Below are positions 12,376-23,227 of a DNA stretch of 64,000 bases, in pieces. Numbering within the stretch: the stretch's first letter is position 1; every line of letters starts with the position of its first letter. The position numbers and the translations under genes are program-made. The stretch is taken from the NCBI GenBank assembly GCA_007922195.1, contig ML681991.1, forward strand, positions 43,788,905-43,852,904, read 5' to 3'. Source of the stretch: Podocnemis expansa (lineage: Eukaryota > Chordata > Testudines > Podocnemididae). The notes under the pieces were generated by a model. It was not told where the DNA came from. It saw only the letters and a program-made list of their open reading frames with translations, and made no database searches.

Positions 12376-14657
12376 CTGCCAACAGAGGGAAAGACACCAT
12401 GAACACTAACTAACAATCTCAATGCACTTTACGGACTCCAAGCCCCAGCTGCCCTTGCCTGCACAGACAGAGAAACTGAGGCACAGGAAGGGGAAATGCC
12501 TTGCCTCAGAGCACCCAGTGATCAGAATGAAGAAACAGGGATTTATGTTTGTTCATACCCCCCTCTGTTTTCCTTCCAGACACCAAAGCTTTAGCAGGAA
12601 CTCAGCTGTCACTCAGACACAACCTTTACACCCTTCTCATGGGCTCAAAAGATCCCTTCAGGATCAAGCGGCAGCTGCCACCTCCCAAAGCACCCAGGGA
12701 CTCACTGAACAGCCTGGGACATTTAATCCCAGAGCTTGCCAGGAAGCAATGTCTCCCCCTCCCCAGCCTCATCCCTCAAGGCCTGGTTTTCTACTGGACA
12801 CCGCTGCTTCTCCAGTCAATGAGCAGGAGACTCAGGCAGGGCTGCAAAGGAGATCTTTGACTGAAAGCCATGGGGAAAGGTCTCCGTCAGCAGAGTCATG
12901 CTCTGTGGTGGTCACCTCTCTTCCATTATCTTCTGATCCAGACCCAGTGGAACTGACCTACTGCCATGGGGAAAAGACTGTGGAATGATGCATCTTTTGC
13001 GTGATTTCATGAGGGAAGCAGTTGCTCTGCCATGGCAGAATTTCTCCCAGGTCACTGGCCTGGGATTAAGGTGCTTTGAGGAAGGTGAGTGGCCCAGAAG
13101 CAGAGCTATTCTGTGACCTTCTCCTGAACTGCTGCAATGGACTAGGAAAATGCCAGACAGGGAGAGCTTACTCCCTATTTAACACTTCAATGCCATTGGG
13201 ATCCAATGGAGGTGGCAAGTGGGAGCATTTCCATGGCTGGGAAGGAGGTCTGGGCATGTAGACTTGGGGTCCCAGGAGGGCTGAGGCACTGGGAAGGCAG
13301 GTTCAGATGCTGGCCGGGGTGTGGAAGGTTGGCACTTTCAACAACAGTTTGCAGGCAAGTCTACCCACCTGGAGCGTTCAAGGAGCTGAAGGCAATGCAG
13401 ATATTTGGAATGGTCACAGATGAGGTGAGTGTGTTAGACATGCCCATGTGCCGCTCCAGAGCCTGACCTCCTGCAGAGCTGCAGCCACTTCACCCCAAGG
13501 TGAGCGCCAGGCTGCTGACAGACGTTACCAGTGGGACACCAGCAGACCAGTGCCAATGTGGCAGCAGCAAGCTGCCCAACAGAAAATCCAGATCCAAGAA
13601 CCACTGGAGGATCTTCGCCCCCGGCCCCCGAAGCAGGATATCAAGTCACAATTCTGTCTACCCCGCTCTGCTTCATCCTCCCATCACTTCGCAGGTACTG
13701 CGGTCACAATGGGATGTCAAAGCAGATGCACGCAAGGGACGGCTGGGAAAAACAGAGATGATGGCAAGAAATATCTGTTGGTTCCACAATTAAATGGAAG
13801 GAAAGGAGCGCAAGGAGGCCAGGGCAAAGAGAAGAGGCTAAGAAGTGTAGGTGTGGAGAGAAGGTGATGTGGAGACACTGAGAAAGTGGCTAGATCAACA
13901 ATCCAGTGAGAACAGTAGGATTTTTTTCCCGGATGTCTGAAGGTCCCAGCTTTGGTGGTTTCAGCAGCTGCTCCAAGAAACACAGACCAATAAAACAGAG
14001 ACGGGACCACTCATGGGCATGGGAGCTGAAAAATCTGAAGACCTGAGCCACGCCCCCAGGCCAGACTGCCAGAACTGAAGAGTGACTTTCTAGACAAGCT
14101 CCCACCAGTAGTTATTGTTCTGCCCCAGAGAGTCCAGGCTGCTCCCTGTCATTACGCAGAGCACGGGCTGTAACAGGTCCCATTGAGTCCAGTGGCTACT
14201 GTGACATCACCCCTTCACAATAACTGGTATGTGGGTCTGCGTCCCTGCTCCACAGCCATTTTCACAGAGTGTGCTACAAAGCACCTCAGCATAAGGACTA
14301 GACGCAAAGTCATTCTGCTGGGTGGACTTGACACAAAGGCCAAGGACTGACAAGGCCTGCAGGAGACAACATTGGCATCAGTTGATGACATGGACCGTGA
14401 GACGAGGCCGTCTCACCCCTAGAAGATGTCACCACAGCTTCAGGGATATGCCGCACACTTTTAATGAGCCCATCTCCCCGTTATGGAGCACCTGCCTGCC
14501 AAGCTGGTTGTGAGCTGGCCACCTAGGTTAGTGAGAGGCGGTAAGGTCCTGCCCAGTTCTGTAACCATTTCTACAGTTTCGTTTTTGCATTAACAGTGGC
14601 TGGTGCAAGCCATCCCCAGGCAGCAGGTTTCAGGACTGTCAACATTATCCTTTAGAC

Positions 14658-14836
14658 CAGTGGTCTCAAACACATGGGCCACATGTGGCCCCTAAATCTA
14701 TGTCCCGTGGCCGCAACAACATTATTGTTGCCAATATTTGCAATATTGTTGCATGAAAGGATTCAGTGGTCCCACTCTCAGGCTAACATACTAATCCTCA
14801 CATGGCCTTCCTGGTGATTTGAGATTGAGATCCCTG
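14658..14836. mobile_element. hAT-type MITE, 179 bp, with near-perfect 8-bp TSD
   Basis: Left end CAGTGGTCTCAAAC; right end, inverted, CAGGGATCTCAATC. The flanks are CTTTAGAC (14650-14657) and CTTTAGGC (14837-14844), matching at 7 of 8 bases, as expected for an old hAT insertion. It is in CCNB3 intron 1. Confidence 0.8.
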
Positions 14837-15370
14837 CTTTAGGCTAAATGTGCCTGGCACCAGATTCAGCCACTGCGTAAGCCTATTGAAGCCATGGGAG
14901 GTGAGCTGGAGAAAGACAAATCCAGACTTTTGTCCTCTGGCTAACTCCAGAGGAGCAGGGTGGGGAGGAGAGAGACTGATTTCCCCCAGGGACCTCAAAC
15001 CACTAACCCACTTGGTCACCACCCGGCACAGCCAGAGTCTGGGCTGAGGCTCAACAAAGCTCATCGCACGTGGAGCCAGCGTCCTGGCCGCTCCCGGGTG
15101 CTTTACACGGGGAACCAACTCGGGGAGCAGGGTCCCCCGGCCTGGCTCCGAAAGCGCCATTGCCCCGAGGCCCCGGAGTCAGACCGGAGCAGGGGCTGAG
15201 CGGGGTGGGGTGGGGGAGACACACGCCCAAGCGGAGCCGGGGGCCGGAGCCGCGGGGGCCAAACCGGCGCCGCCTCCCCCCCCCGCAAAACGCGATCCGG
15301 ATTCGCCCCTTCCCCATGTGCACGGGCCGCTGGCGGCAGACTCGGAAGCGGAGACCCGCCCGCAGCTCAC

Positions 15371-15460
15371 CTGCCCGCCGCCCCGATCCCGATCCCGGCC
15401 CCGATCGCCGCCGAGCCGCGCCGCACCCCCCTGCTCCGCAGCTGCGGCACAATGTGGATT
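15371..15460 (-). other. CCNB3: CCNB3 non-coding first exon (5' limit estimated)
   Basis: A consensus donor, CAG followed by GTGAGC on the minus strand, lies at 15371/15370 inside the CpG island. It can splice to the exon ending at 12375 across a 3.0-kb first intron. The 5' end is a guess, placed below the CCAAT boxes and near a TTTGAA element. No coding frame is needed here. Confidence 0.5.
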
Positions 15461-15670
15461 TGAAAACTGCGGCCCTGGCGGCAGGCCGCTCGCGATTGGC
15501 CAGGCGTCAGCCAATCAGCGAGCCAGGAAGAATGCGGTTGCTAAGGGCGGTGCGTAGCCTTTTTAAAAATCGGCTCCCTCGGCCAATGGGAGAAACGGCT
15601 TCCGGCCGGTGGGCGGGCTCAGAAGCCTAGGGGGCGTGATCTCCCGCGCTCGGCATCCCCATTGGCTGGG
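15440..15670 (-). promoter_or_regulatory. CCNB3: CCNB3 promoter: CCAAT boxes and CHR-like element
   Basis: Four CCAAT boxes occur in either orientation: ATTGG 15495-15499, CCAAT 15511-15515, CCAAT 15583-15587 and ATTGG 15661-15665. The first two form an inverted pair (GATTGGC, 9 bp, GCCAATC). A TTTGAA hexamer at 15459-15464 resembles the cell-cycle homology region (CHR). CCAAT boxes (NF-Y) plus a CHR (DREAM/MuvB) are the known layout of G2/M promoters such as the B-type cyclins. A T5A5 stretch at 15560-15569 could be TATA-like. Function is inferred. Confidence 0.6.
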
Positions 15671-15734
15671 AACTCGCCGGCCGAATCCCGGTTTAAATTC
15701 ACCTTAAAGGGCCACATGGGAGCGGCGGATCGCC

Positions 15735-16140
15735 CCAGCCAGGGCCTGTCCCCCGCCCCCGTCTGTGGCCCCCACCCTGCCTCTGCCCTCCCTGAGCCCC
15801 CGGCCCCAGAACCTGCCCCCCGCCCCGGCCCGTGCCTCCCACTCCTGGCACCTGCCCCCCCACCTGTGCCCCCCACCCCAAAGTTTGCACCCACCCTGCC
15901 TTTGCCTCCCTGAGCCCCCACCCTTGGGGCATCCTCCCCTGCTTGCATTGCCCCCCCTTGCCTGTGCCTCTCATCCCCAGGACCTGCCACCCCCACCTGT
16001 GCTCCCCACCCCGAGGTCTGTCCCCACCCTGCCTCTGCCCTTCCTGAGCCTCCACCCCTGGGATCTGATCCCACCCCACTGGTGACCCCCAGAGTCTGCC
16101 CTCCATCTGTGCCCCCCCCAATTCCTGGGACCTGCCCCCC
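15735..16140. repeat. C-rich degenerate minisatellite
   Basis: Units of about 60-70 bp repeat phrases such as CACCCTGCCTCTGCC, CCTGAGCCCCC and GGACCTGCCCCCC. The array starts just beyond the CCNB3 CpG island and ends against the DIRS terminal repeat. Long open frames across it reflect low complexity only. Confidence 0.75.
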
Positions 16141-17049
16141 CCCATGTACATTCAGTGTTAGGTGTTTACATGTTGCAGCACACAATTGGTCATAAACTTT
16201 TACCCCTAGCCTGTCGGAACAGGGTTGGCAACCAACTCTGGCCACTCCCATGGCTATATATATGGCTTCAACCCTGATCCTCCTCAGTCTTTTCTGGTTG
16301 CCAACTCTGAATAGCAGGGACAGTGGGAGGGATCTGAACGTATGCGAGCAGTCCATCTCAAAGAAGGGCAGTTACTGGTATGTAAACCACTATTCTTCTT
16401 CTAGTGCTGCTTTGATACCTTCAATGTTAGGTGACTACTAGCTGTACCATGGACGGTGGGCGGAGTTGGGGTTTTCTGTTTTCAGCACAGCTGTCCTCAA
16501 AGAGGCGATCCCAAGGCATGGTGGGATGCCTGAATAATAGGCCTTTTGGCCTATTCAATGGGATTAACCATAATTCTCAAAGAGCCAGTAGAAAATGAAT
16601 AAGGGGATCAGAGAGTTTTTGTGTGTCACCCAGTCTTGAAGAATAGAGGTACCAATGTTTGGCTGTTCTAAGACTTTGAACGCCCATAGCCCCAGTGGTG
16701 GCAGGGGTGTCAGAAAGGGTAAGGAGGCTTTTCAATCCTTCCAGAGAGAAAATGCCATAGTATACTACAAGTTGGGCCTAATTACTGAGCCAACCTGATT
16801 GTTCTGGAGACCCTCCATATCAAATGTGGCAAGGTCTTACCCAGAGAGGACAGGCTCCTGCCCAAGGAGACTAGTGAAAGAAGTGTGCCACCTATCCTGG
16901 AGATGGGACGTAATTATTTGCTTTGGGCCCCTCAATCCTAGGTTTGGTAAAGACCATCAAGGAAGAGGGGAAAAAGTCCAGACTTGGGCTATCCACTGTG
17001 AGGCGAAAGGTTTATACTGTCCTGGAGGTAATGGTTAGGCTAAGGCCTA

Positions 17050-17062
17050 CCCCCCCCCCCCC
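17050..17062. repeat. Poly-C run
   Basis: Thirteen C in a row inside the degenerate DIRS region; likely length-variable. Confidence 0.9.
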
Positions 17063-19371
17063 GGCCATGAGCTAGATGGGTCATGGCACTACAACCTGTG
17101 AATGCTAGGAGAAACAGGACAAGCTAGCTGAACAGACCTGCCCTAGCAGGGTGGTCCCAATTGGAGTGGGAGTCACCCCCATGGGTAACATAGGAAAGTG
17201 AGGGGAAAAAGTAATGGTGACACTAACCTAGAACCCAGGAGGTAGGTATGACCTCTTGGTCCCCTCCACAAGCTGGCCCACTCACCACACATGCTGCCCC
17301 AGGCACCAAAGTGGTCAGCAACTTTGAGGAATAATGTTACTATGGACTCTGAGTTAAGGACTCTGAGTTGACCCCTCCCATCGGGGTGAGAGTGACCCTG
17401 AATCAGCCGGGGAGGTACAAACTGTGAATGGAGGTCTATGTGAAAAATCTTGAACAGCAGGGGAAGAGGTTTCCTTTCCCAAAAATCCATCCTTCTCACT
17501 AGGAGGGTGAAAGCAAACCCTTGGACACTCTCTGGGTCCAAGGTCCAAGCAGTGAAGAACCAAGGAATAAAGGGAGGCTATAGACTAGCGACCAAGGCTG
17601 ACCTTCTCGTATTCCCGGGCCCCTCTTGCAAGGTGCACAGGGGAAACTATGAGCTGCAGGAAGCTGGAGTCCCCTTACCCTCTGTGATGTGTATACAAGG
17701 GACTTAAGATGCCTGATGGCCTCTGAGGATTAAAGCGTGGAACCCTATAGGGCTGCCAAGGGGTGAGACTCAGGAGACTGTGTAACTCCCCTACTACTGT
17801 GTAAGGTTTGGACACTGAGGTAAAACAAGCCGTATCTTGAGGCTTTCCCTGGCACCTGAGTGAAGCTAATTTCTTCATGCCAGTCACACCCCACAGCTGG
17901 GGAAGGTGGGGGTGGGTGGGATTTCACCCTCAGGTAATTCAGTGTAATACTTAAGTGGCACCCTCCCTCCCTCTTCTTGCCAGGATGGAGGAGGCCTGAG
18001 AAGTGTCCTGACCAGCGGCATATGAAAAGGCAGAAAGAGAGGAAACCATCAGGAGTCCCCTTTGCTGACCGATGGGAGGCGGGGTTTAATCACCTGGAGA
18101 AAAGGCTTAAGTCCATTTGAGGGTTATGTGGTAGGAGCTGCATTGTTCACGGACAATGGAGACACAATAATAGCGTAATGTGATAAGCCCAACAAATAGA
18201 GTTGGGTAGGCATGTAAGCTGGGGAGATACCTATGTAGATTACCCCTGAGGGCAAGTGTGCTGCTCCACTCTTAGCTGAGAGACGAAACTCCCCTTGGTG
18301 TCCTAGAACTCTTGAATCCACCCTGAAGGAACCGTGGGAACCTTAGAGGGGAGGGAGGGAATAGGGGTCCATAGGTCTTGCCCCTTTTACCTCGATGGAT
18401 AGGTCTTACAGAGAAGTAGTAAGGTGGAGTGGTCCGAAAGCTGTACACTAGGCAAGGGATAGGCCTATGACAGAGTCAGTAGGTTATTCCTAGTTACTGG
18501 TTCAGGAAACAACAATGGGTCTCTGGGAGGCTCTGTGAGAAAAAGGAGGGGAAAGGAAAAGGCCACAGGGATATGACCCCATGGGCACCTATTGATTAGT
18601 ACCCAAGTAGTCCCTGTTCTCTGTTAGAGTAACTATGCTGGTTGAAAAATGGAGAGTGGAAGATTGGTCACCATCAGTTCAGGGGACGTCATACCTGAAC
18701 TATGGAAGGTAGCTGGTTAAAACACAATGGCAGGCGATCCACTGGTCAATGAAGATGATGATGAGTGGCTGGGGTATTTCACCGACATGTATCCTCACAG
18801 TAGCTGTGGGGTCAGATAAAAGTGGTCCAGAGATCTGTAGATGCAGGGTATGAGGCATCATAAGGCTCCCATTGACCAGCAAGTGAAGACACAAGGACCC
18901 AGCCCTGATGACTGTGGGACCAGGATTATGCCTACCAAGTGAAGGTATGTCCTATATGTAAAGGCATTCAGCATTGCAGTTGAACCAAACTCCAGACAAA
19001 GAAGGTGCAGGGATAGGACGGCCTGGAATAGGCTTTCTCACCGTCTGGTGTGGAAGAAGGGTTTTATGACCCCAGAAGTGGTGCTTCCCATGCCTTAGCT
19101 GTAGATGTGTTCCATATAGGGTCCCGACTACTGATTTCTGAGGGCTTGTTAGGGAAGGCATGGGTAGGGAGGGGAAGGGGTGGCACCAGGAAAGGCCTCT
19201 CATGATGACTCCAGCATCCTAAGCTGAGGTCTCTCTTGGGGAAGGGGACGTAGGATCCCCAAGGGGTTGATCTTGTTCCCCATGAGGCAGAGAAGGCCTT
19301 GCTCAGCTTTCTCTGCATTGGCACGGGCTGAGAGGGCAACTAGGCATTCACAACAGGAGCATGCCCAAGGA

Positions 19372-20037
19372 TCAGAGGTCTGATGTGAGGTCCGTAGTGC
19401 CACTTAACAGGAGGGCTGTTCCCTTCATGAACAATGACCACCCCTCAAAGGGGAGGTCCTGAATATCCAAAAGTGTATCTTGAGGCAGGCCTGCCTCATG
19501 TAACCACGCCATGCGTCTCATCACGATGGCCAAGGCTACTCCCCAGCTCGCCATATCCGAGGCATCCCATGAAGCTAATGGTGAGTCTCTGCATGCCGAC
19601 GAGCCCTCCTCTATTAGGGAGTCATAGTCCTCCCTGTGGTCATGTAGGAGGAGGTCTCTAAATCTCTTTAAAGACTCCCAAATGTCCAGGGTGTACCTTG
19701 CCACTAATGCCTGGTGGTTCACAATCCAGAATTGGAAGCAGGAGGTCAAGTATACCTTCCTGTCCATTATCTCTAAGTGTCTTTCCCCTCTGGATCTTGG
19801 CATGAGATCCGGGGAGGGTTGGATCCCATACCCTAGGGTGGCTTCTATCACCCGGGAACTCGGGCTTGGGTAGTGAACTAAGAAGGGAAAGTCCCCTGGT
19901 GGCACTTGGTACTTGTGGCATGCTACATCCAAGACTGGAGAAATAGAAGCGGGGCTTTGCCAGGGAGTTCTGGTGAGGTCATAAACACTAAGGTGCAATG
20001 GCATTGCTATTGAATCTTGGAAAGTACATGGGAGCAA
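19372..20037 (-). pseudogene. DIRS gag-like ORF remnant (221 codons)
   Basis: The frame is open and includes MRRMAWLHEAGLP and DIQDLPFEGWSLF, close to the RRxAWLRxxG...DLPFEG signature remembered from DIRS gag proteins. The upstream part contains YTLDIWESLKRFRDLLLHDH and SSACRDSPLASWDASDMASW. It has neither the N-terminal zinc-like segment nor a linked reverse transcriptase, so it is a remnant inside the DIRS copy that ends at 16.15 kb. Homology is judged by eye. Confidence 0.65.
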
Positions 20038-20572
20038 GGAAATGCAAAGCTTCCCTTCAGAAACCAGTTTTTGAAGCCATGCAATGGGGAAAGAGACCCC
20101 TTGCTTACTTACCTGCTTCTAGAAAGTCCAGATAAAAGATCCCCAAACTATATAAAGCATAGACTAAACTTGTGACAGGGTTAGTTCTGAGCTGAGGCTA
20201 TTGTGACCTTGTGACACAATTAAAGGACGCCCTAGCCTGAGCCCATGTATGTCACAGTTGGGAGGATCTATGGTAAGCTTAACAGCATGCACGTACATTC
20301 TTCTATTCTTTTTAACTTTTTCTCTGTAATGTTTCTCCCTTAAGAATAAATGTGCTTGCAAAGAAAGTGCTGTGTCGTAGCTTGTAACCGTGGCAATTAC
20401 ACCTGTTCAAAGTCTCTGAAGAGAAAGCAAAGTGCAGATGCTGGCCTTGCTGGGTGAATTTATGGTATACACAGGCAATGGTGCAACCTGGAAATACTCC
20501 ATGCACAAGGGAGTGAGACACGATTAACATAAAGTGCAGAAAGGCACTCAGTGCAAACTAAGGCCTGGTCTA

Positions 20573-20690
20573 TGCCACTGGTTCCCAACCTGTGGTCCAG
20601 GGACCCCCCAGGGGCCTGTGGACATGGTGCAGGGGGTCTGTGGAGCCTCTCCCTACTGGGGCCAGAATCCAGCTACAGCACACAGAGGAA
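20573..20690. mobile_element. hAT (Charlie-like) fragment
   Basis: It starts CCACTGGTTCCCAACCTG and continues GGTCCAGGGACCCC and GAGCCTCTCCCTAC. This matches the inverted right half of the complete MITE at 49030-49446. The other terminus is missing. Confidence 0.65.
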
Positions 20691-20779
20691 GCGTGAGGCA
20701 AATTACCTGTCATATTGGGAAAAGAATCCATGGTCACAATTAAGTCCTGCTTTCACACAATCTAATTTGCATATTAGTT

Positions 20780-21300
20780 GGATTTATGCTGTTTCTCTTT
20801 GAAGTCTTGATGCCCCATTGATTTTCTTGAGGACCATCGTTAACAAATCATTAATGGAGTGATTGGGAAGATGGAAGTGCTCAGCAACTGGTTTTTTTGT
20901 GTTGTGATTTGTGATGTCAATTTTGTGCCCATTTATTCTTCTGCATAGGGATCGTCCTGTTTGTCCAATGTATAAGTTGTGGGGGCATTGCTGGCACATG
21001 ATGGCGTAAATCGCATTAGTGGATGAGCAGGTGAATGACCCTTTGAAGGAGTAGTTGGCTTGATTAGGTCCTATGATGGTGTCTTTTGTGCAGATATGTG
21101 GACAAAGTTGGCAGCGTGGTTTGTTACACTCCCCATGCGTTTATTTTCATCCCATTCTGTAAGTTCCCCCTCTTGAATGCATCTGATGAAGTGGGATTTT
21201 CTCCCATGAAAACTCATACGATAAATGAATCTGTTAGTCTTATAAGTGCCACAAGACTCCTTGCTTTTCTTGCTTTACTAGACTAACATGGCTGCCCCTT
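20780..21300 (-). mobile_element. Penelope-like element fragment with GIY-YIG endonuclease and terminal repeat
   Basis: On the minus strand 20999-20784 encodes 71 residues with MCQQCPHNLYIGQTGRSL, then NGHKIDI, HFHLPNHSI and INGASRLQRETA. This is the GIY-YIG endonuclease end of a Penelope-like element; the frame appears to continue upstream to about 21100. On its 5' side lies a terminal-repeat unit (21121-21300) whose hammerhead-like motif, CTGATGA at 21183-21189, stem GTGGG/CCCAT, then GAAAA, reads on the opposite strand. No reverse transcriptase is present, so the copy is dead. Confidence 0.8.
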
Positions 21301-21314
21301 GACTGACCCCAGAG

Positions 21315-22315
21315 TTCCTGGGGGCTTGACCCCCAATCTTGTTGCAGTCATTCAGGGCAGGGGGTAGGGTGTCCCCACTCCAGGATGCTGACAGCACTGA
21401 GCGCTGCCCTGGCCCACCAATCACCATATGCAATTCAAAATAGTACAATTTATTAAACAAACAGCAGTCAAGAATCAAATAAAAAGAAAAGAAAAAAGAG
21501 GAGAAAGGTTGAAGGTAAAACACACAAGTCCCCTGGCACAGGGGCATCACACGCAGCGTCTCTGGGGTGTAGAGGATGTTCCCAGTCTATTTTACACGTC
21601 GCAGGCCCTCTGTCCAGGCCTGGCAGCACTGCTGTGATCCAGGGAGTCAGAGACACAGGCTCTGGCAGTGGTCACACATTCCCCAGACTCTAGGGCCCCA
21701 GCATCAGACCCCCCCTTTCACTGTTCCCCAGTTGCTCACTGCACCCAGCTCCAGAAGGCTCCAGCCCTGACTCCCAGCCCTGTTCTGCTGCAGTCTGACT
21801 CCCTGGGGCGCTCTTTGGACCTCTCTGATTCTGCTGCTGTTTGTCTGCACGGGTCAGATCAGCTCCTTGGGCTCCTTCTCTGGTCTCCTGCACCCAGCTC
21901 CAGACAGCTCCAGCTCCAGCTCCAGCTCCAGCTCTGCTCTGTTCAGCTGGGCTTGGCTCTCTGCTGGTCCAGCTGCTGTGGGTCTGCTCTGCACAAATCA
22001 GCTCAGCCTAGCTCCCTTGCCTGGGGTCTCTGGCTCCCAGCTGCTGGCTGCTTAGTGCTTCCTCCTTAACTCAGCCCCTCACACACTCTGGCTCACCCAG
22101 GCAACATTGCCTAGCCTGCAGTTTCACCTCAGCGGCGGGGGAGCACTCTCCTGGCTCCCTCATTGGCCTGTCCAGCCAGTCAGTCAGACCATCTTGGCAC
22201 ACTGGTCCCGCCCACTGGCCCTGGGGCTGTCTGTTTCAGGGTCCTGCTCCCGGGCTAGAGTGGCCAATCAAAAAGGCCCATTCAGTTTCAGTAAGGGGCT
22301 ATCAGTTCCCTTACA
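21315..22315 (-). mobile_element. Solo LTR-like repeat, about 1 kb
   Basis: On the minus strand it begins TGTAAGGGAACTGATAGCCC at about 22313, has an AATAAA near 21455 and ends in the AACAAGATTGGGGGT region. A second copy in the same orientation is at 39845-41441. The 5' TG, internal poly(A) signal and about 1-kb length suggest a retroviral or retrotransposon LTR. No internal coding region was found next to it. The 3' limit is uncertain. Confidence 0.5.
21906..21936. repeat. (CAGCTC)n short tandem repeat
   Basis: About five copies of the hexamer CAGCTC lie within the LTR-like repeat; the other copy at 40.4 kb lacks this expansion. Confidence 0.85.
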
Positions 22316-22369
22316 AAGAGAAGGGCAACAAAAATGAGTAAAGGTATGGAACAGTTTACTAGGGGTTGA

Positions 22370-22830
22370 AGTATAATTTGGGGGGCCCCAGAATGCTCCT
22401 GCACCAGTGCACCCCCCTCCCATGCCGGTGGGCCCCCCTCCAGTGCCAGAGGCCCCCTCTCTTGCATGGGTGGGCCCCCCTCCTGCAAAGGTGGGCACCC
22501 TGGACCCTAGCTCCTATCCCCCCCTGCCAGTGCCCCACCCCTTCCCCCAATAACCTCCCCCAGCGCAAGCCAGGCTGCCCCGCACTTACCGGTGGTGGCA
22601 CAGCTGGGGAGGGGGGTGTGGTAGGCAATGTTTCCTGTAAGGCCCAAACACAGATGAGCAACGTACGTTGCTCATTGCATGCTCTCCCATGCGGGCCTGA
22701 TCCTGCCATCCCCGGTGGCCTGATCCTGCCCACTGCTCTCCCTGCTACGGGGGAGTGGGGCATTGCGGACCACCAGGGCCACAGGCTCTGCTGCCTGCCT
22801 GGCCCCCAGCAGCGGGGTGGACCGGCCAAC
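22370..22830. other. GC-rich repeat-derived segment
   Basis: G- and C-rich text with short repeated phrases (GCACCAGTGCACCCCCC, GTGGGCCCCCCTCC). It includes a fragment of the CAxTGTTTCC-type MITE near 22626. Long overlapping open frames on both strands are compositional. No gene is called. Confidence 0.5.
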
Positions 22831-22832
22831 CT

Positions 22833-23114
22833 AGCCTACCTCCAGCTGGCTGCGCCTCCCTGGGGGGTGCAGGGGGCCGACGCTGAGCTCCAGCATGCCA
22901 GGTTGGTGCCCTGGAGCGGCCCACTCCCAAAGAGTTTGGGCCACTTTGCCCCCGGCCCCCCAGACTAGGGATCAGACCCATTCAGGGAGGGTCGCGGACG
23001 AAGTGGCCCAAACTCTTTGGGAGCAGGCAGCTCCAGGGCCCTGACCTTGCACACCAGAGCTCAGTGCTGGTCCCCTCTGCCCCCCAGGGAGGCGCGGCCA
23101 GCTGGGGGTAGGCT
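22833..23114. repeat. Inverted repeat (foldback), 114-bp arms with 54-bp spacer
   Basis: The left arm, 22833-22946, begins AGCCTACCTCCAGCTGGC and ends CCAAAGAGTTTGGGCCACTT. The right arm, 23001-23114, is its inverse, beginning AAGTGGCCCAAACTCTTTGG and ending CCAGCTGGGGGTAGGCT, with scattered mismatches. The spacer is CCCC-rich. It probably derives from a palindromic GC-rich MITE. Confidence 0.8.
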
Positions 23115-23227
23115 GGGCTGGCTGGTCTGCCCCGTCTGTGGTGAGATTGGGCGGGCAGGTGGATGGAGCAGCTTCCAGCCCCAAGGCTCCCCACCCCCCC
23201 ACAAGTTAGAAAGGTGGGGTAATTAGG

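Larger units (their letters stand above)
15060..15700. other. CpG island
   Basis: Base composition turns sharply GC-rich with dense CpG (for example the 15230-15420 block), unlike the flanks. The island covers the non-coding first exon and promoter of CCNB3, as expected for a housekeeping or cell-cycle promoter. Open frames in it on both strands come from base composition. No second gene diverging to the right was recognised. Confidence 0.8.
16145..20045 (-). mobile_element. Degenerate DIRS retrotransposon (copy 2), 5' truncated
   Basis: The left end matches the 3' end of the DIRS element at 60.4 kb. At 16145-16330 there is an ITR-like block (ACTTTTACCCCTAGCCTGTC, then GCTATATATATGGC). At 16385-16440 there is an ICR-like block (TCTTCTTCTAGTGCTGC, then GTTAGGTGACTAC), followed by GGTGGGCGGAGTTGGGGTTTT. 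A DIRS gag remnant occupies the other end (19372-20037). The middle, 16.5-19.2 kb, is unreadable as protein apart from a weak frame at 17173-17541. No matching 5' terminal repeat is seen beyond 20.05 kb. Confidence 0.7.

Noticed and set aside
12422..12988. 188-codon plus-strand frame in CCNB3 intron 1
   Set aside because: No motif, no splice or promoter support, and low codon-usage plausibility by eye.
15070..15630. Long GC-rich open frames on both strands over the CCNB3 promoter
   Set aside because: They come from CpG-island composition, are Arg/Pro/Gly-rich with no domain, and overlap each other on both strands.
15619..16356. 245-codon minus-strand frame of Gly-rich repeats
   Set aside because: It tracks the C-rich minisatellite and runs into the DIRS terminal repeat; it is a low-complexity artefact.
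22366..22968. 200-codon plus-strand frame, Pro/Cys-rich
   Set aside because: It lies in GC-rich repeat and foldback DNA, with equally long frames on the other strand.
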